DNA of 64,000 nucleotides from Tetrapyrgos nigripes (taxonomy: Eukaryota > Basidiomycota > Agaricomycetes > Agaricales > Campanellaceae), in assembly GCA_013368315.1 (NCBI GenBank), contig JAACJM010000066.1, positions 186,001-250,000 of the forward strand. The letters are read 5' to 3'. The first letter of the stretch is position 1. The number at the start of each line of letters is the position of its first letter. The notes beneath the pieces are model-generated. The model searched no databases and had not been told where the DNA came from. It saw only the letters and a program-made list of their open reading frames with translations. The position numbers and the translations under genes are program-made. Positions 1 to 10,918 of the stretch are shown here, piece by piece.

Positions 1-345
1 CCTCAAAAATTCACCAGCGACATTCCAAACCATGATGAACGAAATCTTTGCAGACCTTATCCGAGCAGGGAAGGTTATTGTTTACATGGACAATATCATG
101 ACATTCTCGAAAGATATGGACGAGCACACAAAAACCATTCAAGAGGTTTTGCAAATTCTAAAAATGCATAATCTCTACTTGAAACTGAAGTGTGATTTCC
201 ATAAGGACGAAGTGGAATATTTGGGACTTATAGTGGGTAACAGGAAGATGAGGATGGGAGTCTGCCAGTGGGAAACACCAACTTGTGTCAAAGGATTTAC
301 AAACTTTTATCGAAGGTTCATTAAAGACTATGCAAAGATGGCTCA
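1..345 (+). pseudogene. Gypsy reverse transcriptase fragment (palm and connection)
   Basis: The frame beginning near base 32 reads as the second half of a Ty3/gypsy RT: FADLIRAGKVIVYMDNIM, then a KCDFHKDEVEYLGLIV connection segment and GFTNFYRRFIKDYAKMA. The catalytic YxDD box reads YMDN, so the second metal-binding aspartate has become asparagine, a change explained by one G-to-A transition. A short stretch after the connection segment does not match the family and may hold an indel. Translation stops resembling RT exactly at base 345, where the copia LTR begins; the protein continues at 6583. Confidence 0.88.
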
Positions 346-650
346 TGTTGAAGAAATGAGTCCCTACATTCCATTTTTAGTATTTTTTTCCTTTTCCTTT
401 ATATCCACTAGTTTACTCCATGTCACTGATCTGCTACTGTATATTCTGCCTCACATATACTACAGTAGCATACAAAGCTCACCTCAGTTGTTCCCACTAT
501 CGTGTATATTTCATCCTTTACTTGCATTCTTTATACTAATGTATTACTACAGTACTTGTACTAACTTGTACTCATTATTACAGGTACTGTAGTATTTTAA
601 TCTTACAGTTGTTCCCACTATCGTTGTACTAACTTGTACTCATTATTACA
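346..650 (+). repeat. 5' LTR of copia-1
   Basis: This 305-bp direct repeat matches 4634-4691 plus 6312-6577, with scattered substitutions and small indels. It has canonical TG...CA ends. A reading frame that runs from the gypsy RT into this LTR is an artefact of the insertion. Confidence 0.88.
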
Positions 651-662
651 GGTTATGGGCCC
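651..662 (+). other. Primer-binding site of copia-1, half-tRNA type
   Basis: GGTTATGGGCCC directly abuts the 5' LTR. It is complementary to the anticodon stem-loop of eukaryotic initiator tRNA-Met (GGGCCCAUAACC, anticodon CAU) rather than to a tRNA 3' end. This matches the internal or half-tRNA priming known for Drosophila copia. The assignment of the primer is inference from complementarity. Confidence 0.72.
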
Positions 663-677
663 CACGCCCTGAACTGC

Positions 678-1153
678 ATGCATCACACAACAAATTACAA
701 CTCAACAAACTATAGCAAATACATTCCATTGCATCTCATATCCCTAAATCAACATGTCTATGAACTATCCAATGACCAAAAGTTTAATGGGGAAAATTAC
801 ATATCATGGAAGGAGTCTATGCTTCACCGAGGGAAGTTGAAGGGACTACATCTGTACTGGGAATGGAAGATAACAATCCCAAATGACCCATTGGCTATCT
901 CCAGGAACATATCAGGCTGATGGGAGGAGATGATGGTGATGGGGAGCCAGGTATGGATAAGGTAGCGGCTTTGCAGGTGCAAGTGAACGATTTGATGGAG
1001 AAGATGAGCACCATGCAGACACAAACACAGAAGAAAGGTCCAGCAAACCCAAATATTGTATGTGCAAACCCAAAATGTAAACAAGTTGGCCACACAATTG
1101 ACAACTGCTTTAGGGAAGGCAGAGGTAAACAAGGTCAATATCCTGCATGGTGA
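678..1153 (+). pseudogene. Copia-1 gag with zinc knuckle
   Basis: Broken frames encode a copia-type Gag. The N-terminal part contains FNGENYISWKESM, the usual start of copia gag. After an in-frame TGA near 918 the frame resumes and ends in a variant zinc knuckle, C-x4-C-x4-H-x4-C, within VCANPKCKQVGHTIDNCF, then GRGKQGQYPAW. The stop after PAW (TGA, 1151-1153) is probably a former tryptophan codon. Most of the gag middle is missing, so the gene is internally deleted as well as interrupted. Confidence 0.75.
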
Positions 1154-1280
1154 AAAGGGAAGAAAGACGTACCATAACCCTCTAACACTCCATCTGTGAA
1201 TAAGGCCACAGTTGATGATACTATCCCTGTCCTTGCTCTCACCACCAACATACCCAACAACACACTCAGAAATGGCATGA

Positions 1281-2700
1281 AGATCATACTAGTTGCTGAC
1301 TCAGGGGCCACCCATCATTTCTTCTAAGACCGATCAGTTTTCAATACATATGAGACTCATGTGGATGAAGGAAACGGATCAAAGAAAGGGATGAGTTTCA
1401 AGATTATTGGGAAGGGGAATGTACAGCTGAAGACAACAATAAACGGTCACCCAAGGTATCTTCTTCTCCAAAACGCGTACCATGCCCCAAACATATCATC
1501 AAACTTGCTGTCAACTGGTGTACTCGACAAGCTCAGATACTCAGCTAACATCAAAGGAGGACAGATGATATGGATGTTACCAAACAGGACCGAGGTGTTT
1601 AAAGTGAAACTGAATTGGGCATATATACATTGGACATTGAGGTGGTAAAAGACAAGGTGGGAGGGATGGCGGCAGAATGTCTCCCCAAAGACCCGAGATA
1701 TTGCCATTGCGCTGCAGGACATATCATGCCAGAAAGACTCAAGATGGCTAAAGAGAAGCTTGATGGTATGCCAGACCTGGGAAAGGGTATTATATGGATA
1801 ATGGGATGGTACAAAGACTGCAAAAGGGCTCACACCAACAAACAACATCATAATACTGAAGCGAACTATCGATGGTACCTAGACATGTGGGGTCCAGCAC
1901 AAGTCATATCTGTGGGTGGAAACTCGTATACTCTCGTAGAGGTTGATGGTGGTACAACAAAGAAGCTAGTGGAGTTGATGAAGAACCAGACAGCTGAAAT
2001 GATTGTTGCTATTCTCAACACGTTGAAAATGAAAGCCAAAGTGCAAACGGGAAGGAAGTTGAAGCGCATTAGGACGGACAATGCACCAGAATGGAAATCA
2101 GCACTCATGTGAGAATGGATGATGAAACACAGTATCGAACACGAGTTTACAGCGCCATACACCTCTCCATCAAACGGCGTCGCTGAGTGTAGAATTGGAG
2201 TCCTTCTTGAGGGTACCAGGGCAGCACTATTCAATTCTGGTCTTCCTCCTTCATGGTGGGGACATGCAACAATGTCTGTTGCATATGTTCAGAATATATT
2301 TCTGAATGCAAGTGGGAACGTACCAGAAGAACTGTGGACCAGCCAACGTCAAAATGTCTCCTATCTCATCCCATTTGGATCCATCAGTTTTGTCCATATC
2401 CCAGAGAAGAGTGGACAGAAGAAGTTGGATGCAAGAGGCTTCAAGGCACAGATGGTTGGGTATGCAGGAAGAAAGGTATATGTGGTGAAAGAGTGGGGTT
2501 CTAATGCTGTGTACCACACAAGTGACGTGGTATGGGAGAAGTCGAATGGGCATTGGGTTTCCGAGGTTAAGGGGAAGGATGAAGACTTGGAATTCCTAAC
2601 CCTGAAAACCCTTGACGACGCCAACTGGAACCCCAATCAAACTGCAGCCAAATATAACCGAGACCAGGTGACATCATTAAATCCGCTATCCCCGAGCTGA
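1281..2700 (+). pseudogene. Copia-1 protease and integrase region
   Basis: The protease motif ADSGATHHFF lies near 1297 and is followed by a stop. The GAG-pre-integrase segment follows (1615 onward), then the integrase core. The catalytic triad is recognisable: Asp at about 1882 (YLDMWGP), Asp at about 2075 (RTDNAPEW) and Glu at about 2185 (NGVAECR). An in-frame TGA at 2110-2112 separates the second Asp from the Glu. The C-terminal part ends at 2700. The HHCC zinc site looks degraded (CHCAAGHI). Confidence 0.85.
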
Positions 2701-2712
2701 GAAACAAACCCA

Positions 2713-4563
2713 ATGATCACACAAATTCCAAACGCTCCCAAACCAAAGCACACTTGCCACACACAGGAAGAGATATGGGGAATACAGCCAACACAATTTT
2801 TGTCTCGTGCCCGGAATCTCACTCAACAACTCATTCAGTCAAAGGAGTATGAGGAGAGAGAAAGAGAAGCAAATGAAGAGGGAGAGAAATGGGCAAATGA
2901 CGAGGAACACGAGTTATTACCCAAGTTCGACAAGGAAGCGCCAGCCACAAACAATACCGAAGCACCAGTAATAGAACCCGACAACACATGGGTTCCAACA
3001 TCGTATGCTGAGGCCATGACTTGTCCAGACTTATAGATGCCCCCAATGGAGAAAGAGTTGGCAAAATTAGACTCCCGCAAGGCTTTCACACCCGTTCCTC
3101 GTCCAAAAGATGTAAAAACAATTACTATACAATGGGTGTATGCACTACGATATGATGATGAGGGCAGGATCACGGAGAGACACGCTAGATTGGTAGTCAG
3201 GGGATATGACCAGGTCAAGGGGATACACTATGAGGATACATGGTCTATTGTTGCATGTTACGAATCCAAACAGTTTGCTATTGCTATTGCTGCATACGAG
3301 GGACTCGACTTATGGTCAGGCAATTTTACAGGAGCATATCTCAACGCAAAGCCACAGGGTGTGAAGGGTTTGAAAGCCAGTACAGCTTGAGAGACAGAGA
3401 GGAGACAGTATTATTGATGAACATCAACATTTATGGGACTATGGATGCAGGTAACAACTGGTACTGAATGCTCAACGGGTATTACCACAAACTAGGATTC
3501 AAGACCAATCCTGCAGATCCATGTGTACAATACCGCTGGACCGAGACTGGATACACCTTCACTGTGACATACACTGACAATGTCACTGGTGTTTCATCGA
3601 CAAAAGAAGACAGAGAGAGAGTGAGAAAGGAAATTGCAGAGGGATATGAGTTCAGGGACTATGGAAGGCCTGATGTGATTTTGGGGATGACAGTTAGGAA
3701 GGACGAGGAATCGGGAAGTGTATCCATACACCAATGACCCCTCATTGAGAAGACTCTGGAGCATTTTGGAATGCAAGACTGTGCACCAAAATACACCCCT
3801 CTGTCCCCAGGAATCAAATTCATCAACAGCCAACCAGACTCTATTCCAGCCAATGACAAGCTCTTCATAATCAACAAGAACTATTACAGCCTTGTTGGAG
3901 CCTTGAACCACATCACCCAAGGGACCTGACCTGATATCTCATTCTCAGTATCCCTACTCCAACGATATGCAAGCGACCCATGACCAGTCCATTGGGCAGC
4001 AGGAATGCATTTACTTGCATATCTCAAAGCGACGACAAACTATCAACTGAAATACCATCGTCATCAGGGGGAGTTGGAGGACAGGCTCAAACCAGTTGGC
4101 TATACAGATGCTTCACCTGCAGATGTGAAAGAAGAAAATGGGCTCGCAACTCATGGGTTATGTTTTCATGGTTGCAGGAGGGGCGGTCTCTTGGGCATCA
4201 TCAAAGCAACAGGTGGTCACATTATCCACAACAGAGGCAGATTATTTGTCAATGGTTAATGTGGGAAAGCAAGCAGAGTGGATGGCGAAATATCTGAAGG
4301 GAATTGGGATGGAAAAGGAGTACCCATTCACTATCTTTGTCGACAACACGAGCTCTATCTCATTAACGGAGGTGACTACGAAGCACAGACGCACCAAACA
4401 TTTTGATACTTCGTGGGCATGGATTCAAGATGCTGTCAGGGCCAAAGAGTTGGAATTCCATCATATCTCCACCAAAGACAACATAGCAGACCTTATGACG
4501 AAATCGTTATCTCGACCAGCGTTGGAGAAGTTCATGAAGGAATTAGGATTGACTGTGGGCTGA
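2713..4563 (+). pseudogene. Copia-1 reverse transcriptase and RNase H region
   Basis: A charged linker (2713-3036) leads into a copia RT: ELAKLDSRKAFTPVPRP, then IQWVYALRYDDEGRI and HARLVVRGYDQVKGIHYEDT. The active-site box reads YTDN (about 3570), so one catalytic aspartate is lost, just as in the host gypsy element. RNase H follows with SWASSKQQVVTLSTTEADY and HHISTKDNIADLMTKSLS before the stop at 4563. Stops at 3036, 3390, 3467, 3737, near 3930 and near 3980 break the frame; several fit CGA-to-TGA or TGG-to-TGA changes (for example GT*PDISF, DP*PVHWAA). Confidence 0.88.
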
Positions 4564-4623
4564 AACGTAGGCATTTGGAAATGCTGAAGAAACAAACCAC
4601 GCAGTAGGGTGAGATGTAGGCAC

Positions 4624-4633
4624 TCAGGGGGAG
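4624..4633 (+). other. Polypurine tract of copia-1
   Basis: TCAGGGGGAG lies immediately before the TGTTGAAG start of the right LTR, the expected plus-strand priming site. Confidence 0.7.
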
Positions 4634-4691
4634 TGTTGAAGAAATGAGTCCCTACATTCCATTTTTAGTATTTTTTTCCTTTTCCTTTATA

Positions 4692-6311
4692 CAGTGGCCA
4701 AAAAAAATTGTCCACATGTTTGGCACTTTTGGAGAGATTGCTGATTTAAGAGCTATTGAGCAGAAATCTCAAAACATGGCTAGTGGTAGGAAGAAGGCCT
4801 TTGTTCAGAGCTACAATAATCTGTCTGTTTTGTCTTATTTGGCCAAATATCTGTGGATTTATGATTGATTTAAAGTTGTATGTCATTTGGACAATTTTTT
4901 GAGTTGCCACTTCAAAATCATTACTGCAATAGCCTGATGTGTTATACATGATGTCATAGGTGGAGCTGTACAGTAATGTAATGTATACACCACAATGATG
5001 TCATAGCTGCCAGCTGGAGCATACATAGCAACATACAGATGCTCTACAGCCTCTATGAAAATCATGGGGTCCCTCATATCAGCTCAGAAAGACAATCTCT
5101 ACTCTCTCCTCCTAACTGCCTCTCCATCTGCAAAAATTGCAGCTCAGACTGGAGTATGGAAGCCAAGACCTGCTTTTGTGGCTTAAAAGACAAATACAGA
5201 CAACGAGAAGAATACAGCAGGGTGTCCTAGGAGGCTCTCTACTACTTGTGAAGATGTTAGATTGAAAAAAAATCCATTCTGGTAAAGCCAGATTGCTACA
5301 CAGATGGCCTGAAACATCAAGGCTCTTCTTGGACAACCTGTCCCAACCTATAACAGCCAAAACTTTCCTGAAAACATCTTGTGGCCATCGCAAACTTACA
5401 GTGACTTGCAGCAAGGCTCACTTGAAGTTTACACAGATGTAAAAAGACCAGGCTGTAGAAGGCTAGAAGTGGGTGATTTTCTCAGATAAGACCAAAATCA
5501 ATTATTTTGGGGCAGATATGCCCCAGCATGTGTGAGAAAAGAGAGATAAATTCATGGTACAGCAAGATGTGACAGAAATGATGACATTTGGGAGAGAAAA
5601 TGACATGATAGGGTAGGGTATCGGGCAGCAGTAAGCAGTAAAAATGGTCCAGATAAAGGGGAAGATAGATTGCAAACACTATATGTCCATTTTAAGTAAC
5701 AAAATTCTGGAAAGCATTAATAATATGGGAGTTGATCCAGAGGTGGCCATTTTTCAGCTGGGTATTAACTTTCTAAAGTGCCATATCCAATGGTTTCCTT
5801 TGTCAGAACATGTCTCTCTACCTATAAAAGCAACACTCTGCTTTCATACTTCAGTCTGAGCTGAAATTTTGATAGAGGGAGGGGCAGTTTGGAGGAGAGA
5901 GTAGAGATTGTCTTTCTGAGCTGATATGAGGGACCCCATGATTTTCATAGAGGCTGTAGAGTATCTGTATGTTGCTATGTATGCTCCAGCTGGCAGCTAT
6001 GACATCATTGTGGTGTATACATTACATTACTGTACAGCTCCACCCATGACATCATGTATAACACATCAGGTTATTGCAATAATGATTTTGAAGTGGCAAC
6101 TCAAAAAATTGTCCAAATGACATACAATGTTAAATCAACCATAGCTCCACAGGTATTTGGCCAAATAAGACAAAACAGACAGGTTATTGTAGCTCTGATC
6201 AAAGGCTTTCTTGCTACTACTAGCCATGTTTTGAGGTTTCTGCTCAATAGCTCTTAAATCAGCAATCTTTCCAAAAGTGCGAAACATGTGGACAATTTTT
6301 TTTGGCCACTG
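4692..6311. mobile_element. Tc1/mariner-like element with about 430-bp terminal inverted repeats
   Basis: The element starts CAGTGGCCAAAAAAAATTG and ends with its inverse complement, flanked by TA on both sides (4690-4691 and 6312-6313), the mark of Tc1/mariner transposition. The inverted repeats are unusually long: 4692 to about 5125 pairs with about 5877 to 6311. Mirror-image translated frames on opposite strands at 4883-5077 and 5926-6120 show this. The central 750 bp holds traces of a transposase. It is inserted in the copia-1 3' LTR, so it is younger than that copia insertion. Confidence 0.85.
5128..5870 (+). pseudogene. Decayed Tc1-like DDE transposase
   Basis: Plus-strand frames between the inverted repeats recall Tc1-family transposase. 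GCPRRLSTTCEDVRLKKNPF (about 5218-5277) resembles the helix-turn-helix linker. GKIDCKHYMSILSNKILESI (from about 5659) followed by VDPEVAIFQ resembles the segment before the second catalytic Asp, where relatives have G-x-ID-x-x-x-Y and then FQ-x-D. Frames shift and stops intervene, and the expected D in FQxD is not visible. The identification is by pattern and should be treated as probable. Confidence 0.55.
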
Positions 6312-6577
6312 TATCTGCTAGTTTACTCCATGTCACTGATCCACTACTGTATATTCCACCTCACATATACTACAGTAATGTACAAAGCTCACCTCAGTTG
6401 TTCCTACTATTGTTGTGTGAACCTGAGGTGTGTATATTTCATCCTTTACTTGTATTCTTCATACTAATGTATTACTACAGTACTCGTACTAACTTGTACT
6501 CATTATTACAGGTACTGTAGTATTTTAATCTTACAGTTGTTCCTGAGTACTGGTACTAACTTGTACTCATTATTACA

Positions 6578-8248
6578 GCTTGTCTGTTAAATGATTTGAC
6601 ACAAAAAGATGTACCCTGGCAATGGACACCAGACCAAGAAAAGGGCTTTCAGAAATTGAAAGATACTGTCACATCAGAACCAGTTCTCCATTTTCCCCTG
6701 GATAATTGTCCTTATCAAGTCAAAGCGGATAGTTCAAATTTCACCATGGGTGCTGTGCTGTCCCAACTCCAAGACAGTGAATGGGTACCTATTGCCTTTT
6801 TATCAAAAGGCCTTAGTGAACCAGAACAAAACTACAAGATTCACGATAAGGAGATGTTGGCTATTATGAGAGCTCTAAAGGATTGGAGGCATTACTTGAT
6901 GGGGGGACCAAGATTTGAAATCTGGACAGACCATCATAATCTCCAATACTTTATGATGGCAAAAACCCTCAACAGGAGACAGGCTCATTGGTTGTTGGAA
7001 TTAGCTGATTATGACTTTCAGCTGGTTCACAAACCAGGAAAGAGTCATTTGAAGCCTGACTTACTTTTGAGATGAAAGGGTCATGAGGAGGGGGCAGACA
7101 ATAACAAAAATGTCACCCTTCTTAAAGCTGAATTCCTGCGAGCCATGGAGACAGCCCAAGCTTGAGATACCTTGGGAGATATTTTCCTTGCACAAGTACA
7201 AAATTCAAGACGCAAATGGGAACCCTCAGTTGTAAAAAACGTCGAACACGATCATTTATTCCAGAACCATGGAGATTATATTACTAAAGATAATCTCTTA
7301 TATGTTCCCAATGACCTCGAGCTCTGTAACAAAATCATCTGATTCCATCATGACACATACTTCGCAGGCCACCCAGGCCAAGCCAAAACAGTTGAACTAC
7401 TTACTCGACACTATTGGTGGCCTAGTGTCTATGGAGATGTCAAGAGATATGTCAAAGGATGTCCTACATGTCAACAAACAAAAACCTTTCCAGGGAAACC
7501 GAGAGGATTACTAAGTCCTAACAAGATCCCAGAACAAATTTGGCAAATTATCTCTTGTGATTCAATCACACATCTTCCTCCATCACATGGGTATACCGCT
7601 ATCCTCGTCATCATAGATCAACTCAGTAAAAGGATGAGAGCACTAGCAACTTATGACGAAGTTACTAGCGAAGGCATAGCATGGTTATTTTTGGACCATG
7701 TCTGGAGGGATTTTGGATTACCTGAATGTGTTATTAGTGATTGAGGATCAGTCTTCATCAGCAAATTTATAAAATCCCTCTACGAGATTCCAGGCATCAA
7801 AATGAATGTTTCAACAGTGTATCACCCTCAAACTGATGGGCAAATAGAACATGTCAACCAAGAAATCAAACAATACTTGCATGTTTTTTGTAATTGGCGA
7901 CAAGACGACTGGGATGAGTGGCTACCTATGGCAGAATTCTGCTATAACAATTGAGAACACAGTTCTACAGGCTACACTCCCTTCTATATGACTAGTGGCT
8001 TTCATCCTCAAAAAGCTACTGAACCATTCATCGACATCACCAATGAAACTGCAACAGATTTCTTTGATCAGATGGAAAAGGCCAGAACAGATGCTAAAGC
8101 ATGTCTTACGAGGAGCATGGAGTTGATGAAGAAATATTACAATAGAGGAAGGAATGAGGATCCAGAGTACAAGAAGGGAGATAAGGTGTATATTGAAGGG
8201 AAGAATATCACTACAGAATGACCAAGTACCAAACTTGCAGACAAACGA
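6578..8248 (+). pseudogene. Gypsy RNase H and integrase region
   Basis: The frame resumes the gypsy polyprotein: LTQKDVPWQWTPDQEKGF, then RNase H with KADSSNFTMGAVLSQ, HDKEMLAIMRALKDWRHYL and IWTDHHNLQYF. After a stop at about 7074 come the integrase zinc finger (HHDTYFAGHPG ... CPTCQQTK), the core with ISCDSITHLP (first Asp), VISD*GSVF (second Asp, stop at 7742-7744) and YHPQTDGQIEHVNQEI (Glu). Other stops lie near 7166, 7342, 7954 and 8219. Most fit former CGA or TGG codons. Coding breaks at 8248 inside the KLADKR/YGPF motif because of an insertion. Confidence 0.9.
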
Positions 8249-9643
8249 TGATATGCCTGCCAAAAATTCGACTAGAACTAGTTGAAAAGCGTGCATATAT
8301 CAAGTATACGGATATATTATGTCTGTTTACTAGGGAATAAGGACTGAAGCGAGCCCAATCTATCAGTTAAAGTGATTCTAGAGGCAACGTTCGCAAACAC
8401 GATAAGAAATAAGGATAAGTAGCTTCGAGAGGATCGTACATATGTCCCTCTAGCTACTAGGTTCGATGTTTGAGTACTAGACTGCTCGTATACGTTTATA
8501 CGTACATACCCAAGGCACTTGTTCACGAGTAGCTACCTCACGAGCAGTATAAGTATGTGTTACCCCTATTCACGATCCATGGGATTACCAACATGACATA
8601 GACTCAAGAAGATAAGATAAGAAACTAAAGGAGATGAATGATATCAAGGAGAAACCCCGGACGGTGCCTTCATGAAATACCCTGGAGACGTTCCGATAGT
8701 TCGCGAAGCTGACTAGATCTACTCGAGTTAAAAGCTAAGATTGTTGTGATGTCACCAAATACTCAAGATCTACCTCACTCCTCCTAAAGACACTAAAGAA
8801 GATAGTTCTGACAGATCTAGACACTTACTAAGGCCCTCTAGAGGACTCTAGTAGAAAGGGAGATATCGGAACCTACAAAAGACCGCTCGCGAGCATCAGA
8901 AGAGGTTCGCATGTGATACCCAAAGAGGTTACCAGTACGAGTACCGCTCTAGACCTCCATTACCAAGAAGCTAGCATGTGCTACATATACCCTGGCCTCT
9001 CGCAAGGACTTTGTACATATTCTGATTGGACACTTCATGTAAATATTGCTTGCGTATCTCTCTCCTTAGTTACTCTCATTCAATCTCTCGTGTTTTACTA
9101 TATAATATTGCGGACTTTAAACAATATTAGCTACTGTACAGTTCTAGGACCTCTAGAGTATAAAAGGACGACATACTCATAGCTAGAAAAACAGATTAGT
9201 ACTCGCGTGTATTGCTGTGGATTCTGGATAACTCTCGAGAGAAGATTAGGTCTCTCGCTTGCCCAAAACTTTAAAGACTCGAACACTAGTTCACCCTAAG
9301 ACAAAGATTGTTGTGATTGCATTGGCATATTGGCCCCCATATTGTGTTTATTGGACTTAGGTATATTGGCCTCATTGTGTTATTGAAGATCTAGGCAATT
9401 GGCCTCTTATTGTGATATCTCAAAGTCAAGAAGACTGTCTATTGTGACTATTGTTATTGTTGAGCCCCCTATTGTCCCCCAATCGGTTCTAGAGCTGTTT
9501 ACCTCTAAGCTATACAAGTTATACGAGTGTTCTGCCACTTTGGATCACCTCACACTTGATAGTAGGATTGGTGTTTGTGTGTTTTTGGTGTTGTTAGCTT
9601 CGATCTTCGAAGCTAGTAGCATTATCCGCTAGCCAGCCTATTA
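8249..9643. mobile_element. Probable solo LTR of another LTR retrotransposon
   Basis: This 1395-bp segment interrupts the gypsy integrase C-terminal region. It begins TGATATGCC and ends GCCTATTA, near-perfect inverted ends (TG...TA, probably TG...CA before a C-to-T change), and is flanked by 4-bp ACGA duplications (8245-8248 and 9644-9647). Removing it plus one ACGA restores DKRYGPFPI in frame. It has no coding capacity that I recognise. A TATAAAA box at about 9159 sits where an LTR promoter could be. The family is not represented elsewhere in this window. Confidence 0.65.
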
Positions 9644-10151
9644 ACGATATGGACCTTTTCCTATTAAGGAAAAGGTAGGGAGTTCCTCATACCGAGTGGA
9701 TATTCCAAAAACCTGGAAGAGTATTCCCCCTGTTTTCCATACATCATATCTTTGTCCTCATTATTCTTCAGTTGTGAAACATCAGCAAGACAACGTTAGT
9801 CAAGAACCTGCTAATATTGAAGATGGCTCACTGGTCTATGACATCAAAGAAATCCTAGATTCCCATATGCATTATAACTGGAAGAAGAGATTGTTTTTGG
9901 AGTACCTGGTGAAGTGGTTGGGGTATTCAACAGTGGAGAATACTTGGGAACCAGTGGTAGAGTTGGAAAAGAAGTGTCAGGAACTAATAACCAAGTTCCA
10001 CACAAAGAATCCAGCAGCACCTCGGAATATCAAGACAATCCTTTCTTTCATTCCTCACAAGTTTTATACTTTGGGGCAAAAGAAATCCCAAGCATGGGTC
10101 TACGGAATCTCTCAAGTGTCTTCAGGGCGAAGACCCTTAAGAGGGGGGTAA
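9644..10151 (+). pseudogene. Gypsy integrase C-terminus and chromodomain
   Basis: After the insertion the frame reads RYGPFPIKEKVGSSSYRVDI, PKTWKSIPPVFHTSYL, the SH3-like end of gypsy integrase, and then a chromodomain: YDIKEILDSHMHYNWKKRLF, LEYLVKWLGY and NTWEPVVEL. The aromatic cage positions (Y, W, W) are present. The frame ends at 10149-10151, directly before the purine tract and LTR. The chromodomain places the element among chromoviruses, which use this domain to target chromatin. Confidence 0.88.
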
Positions 10152-10497
10152 TGTCATGAACCTTTCATTCCTCATTCAAGAAACCCTTAGGATTCTCAAT
10201 CCTTCTTTATCTATCTGATTGCTGCTACCCACTTTCCCCTAACAAGATCGACTTCTTCTGAGCTGGGTCATTTATCACTCCCTTAGATTGTGAGCGCATC
10301 ATCATAAGACCTTAATTTATCTTCTCAATTAATTCCTCTAGAAACAGACATTATTTGTAAAGTAGTATATATAGAGTAGGATACTCATCATGTATCTTTA
10401 CTCTAGTCTGGTCTTACCACATGGACCTTGCCTTATTCTACTCAATTCTTTAGTGTCATCGTCACCTTGCCTAAATATCTTTGGCTCAGTTCTGACA
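10152..10497 (+). repeat. 3' LTR of the gypsy element
   Basis: It begins TGTCATGAAC and ends GTTCTGACA, near-perfect inverted ends, directly after an AAGAGGGGGG polypurine tract (10139-10148). It is 346 bp long. A TATATATAG box near 10366 is a plausible LTR promoter. The partner LTR lies outside the window, so the boundaries rest on the terminal repeats only. Confidence 0.75.
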
Positions 10498-10918
10498 CAG
10501 CTCTTAATAATGACAATATATATAAAAGAAGTATTAGTTACCTTCATCCCATGATTAAAGGCAAGTGTCTAAGGGAAATTATCAGGCTTAATTTATGAGA
10601 ATTACATTGAATTCACAGCAGTGCATGGTCTACAAGGTTTATCTGAATCTTAAAGCATGTTAATAATCCAGAAATTAATTTGAAAAATCCATGTGGCTGA
10701 ATCTTTGATATCCATTTTAATTCTTTGCATTGATATGGATCCTTTCAAGTCTCATACACTAATTTCAGTGTGGAGAGGAACAATCTGGTCTGCCTTATCC
10801 TGTGCTCACACCTGTACTTACACCTGTACCTACTGTACCTGTACCTGCACCTCCCATACCCATACCTGTATCTACTGTACCTGTACCTATACCTCCCATA
10901 CCTGTACCCATACCTACC

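Larger units (their letters stand above)
346..6577 (+). mobile_element. Ty1/copia retrotransposon (copia-1), decayed, nested in the gypsy element
   Basis: Direct LTRs (346-650 and 4634-6577, the latter enlarged by a DNA transposon) flank a copia-order gag-PR-INT-RT-RNase H region. LTRs begin TGTTGAAG and end ATTACA. A primer-binding site follows the left LTR and a G-rich polypurine tract precedes the right one. Flanking 5-bp sequences are GCTCA (341-345) and GCTTG (6578-6582), an imperfect target duplication whose two mismatches are both transitions. Many stops interrupt the coding region, so it cannot move by itself. Confidence 0.9.
4634..6577 (+). repeat. 3' LTR of copia-1, split by a Tc1/mariner-like element
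   Basis: The LTR begins at 4634 and continues to 4691, then resumes at 6312 and ends ATTACA at 6577. Without the 1620-bp insertion and one TA it is about 322 bp, against 305 bp for the left LTR. The two LTRs differ at many sites, so the insertion is old. Confidence 0.87.
1..10497 (+). mobile_element. Ty3/gypsy chromovirus-type retrotransposon, decayed, 5' end outside window
   Basis: Pieces at 1-345, 6578-8248 and 9644-10497 join into one gypsy polyprotein in the order RT, RNase H, integrase, chromodomain, followed by a purine tract and an LTR. The gaps are exactly filled by a copia element (346-6577) and an LTR-like insertion (8249-9643). When the insertions and one target-site copy are removed the reading frame runs through both joints. 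The gag, protease and 5' LTR lie to the left of the window. The element is dead: it has at least six in-frame stops and a damaged RT active site. Decay seems to precede or accompany the insertions, because stops occur in all segments. Confidence 0.9.

Noticed and set aside
32..592. A 186-codon ORF at the left end as one gene
   Set aside because: The first 105 codons are gypsy RT and the rest is translation of the copia LTR; it is a chimera made by insertion.
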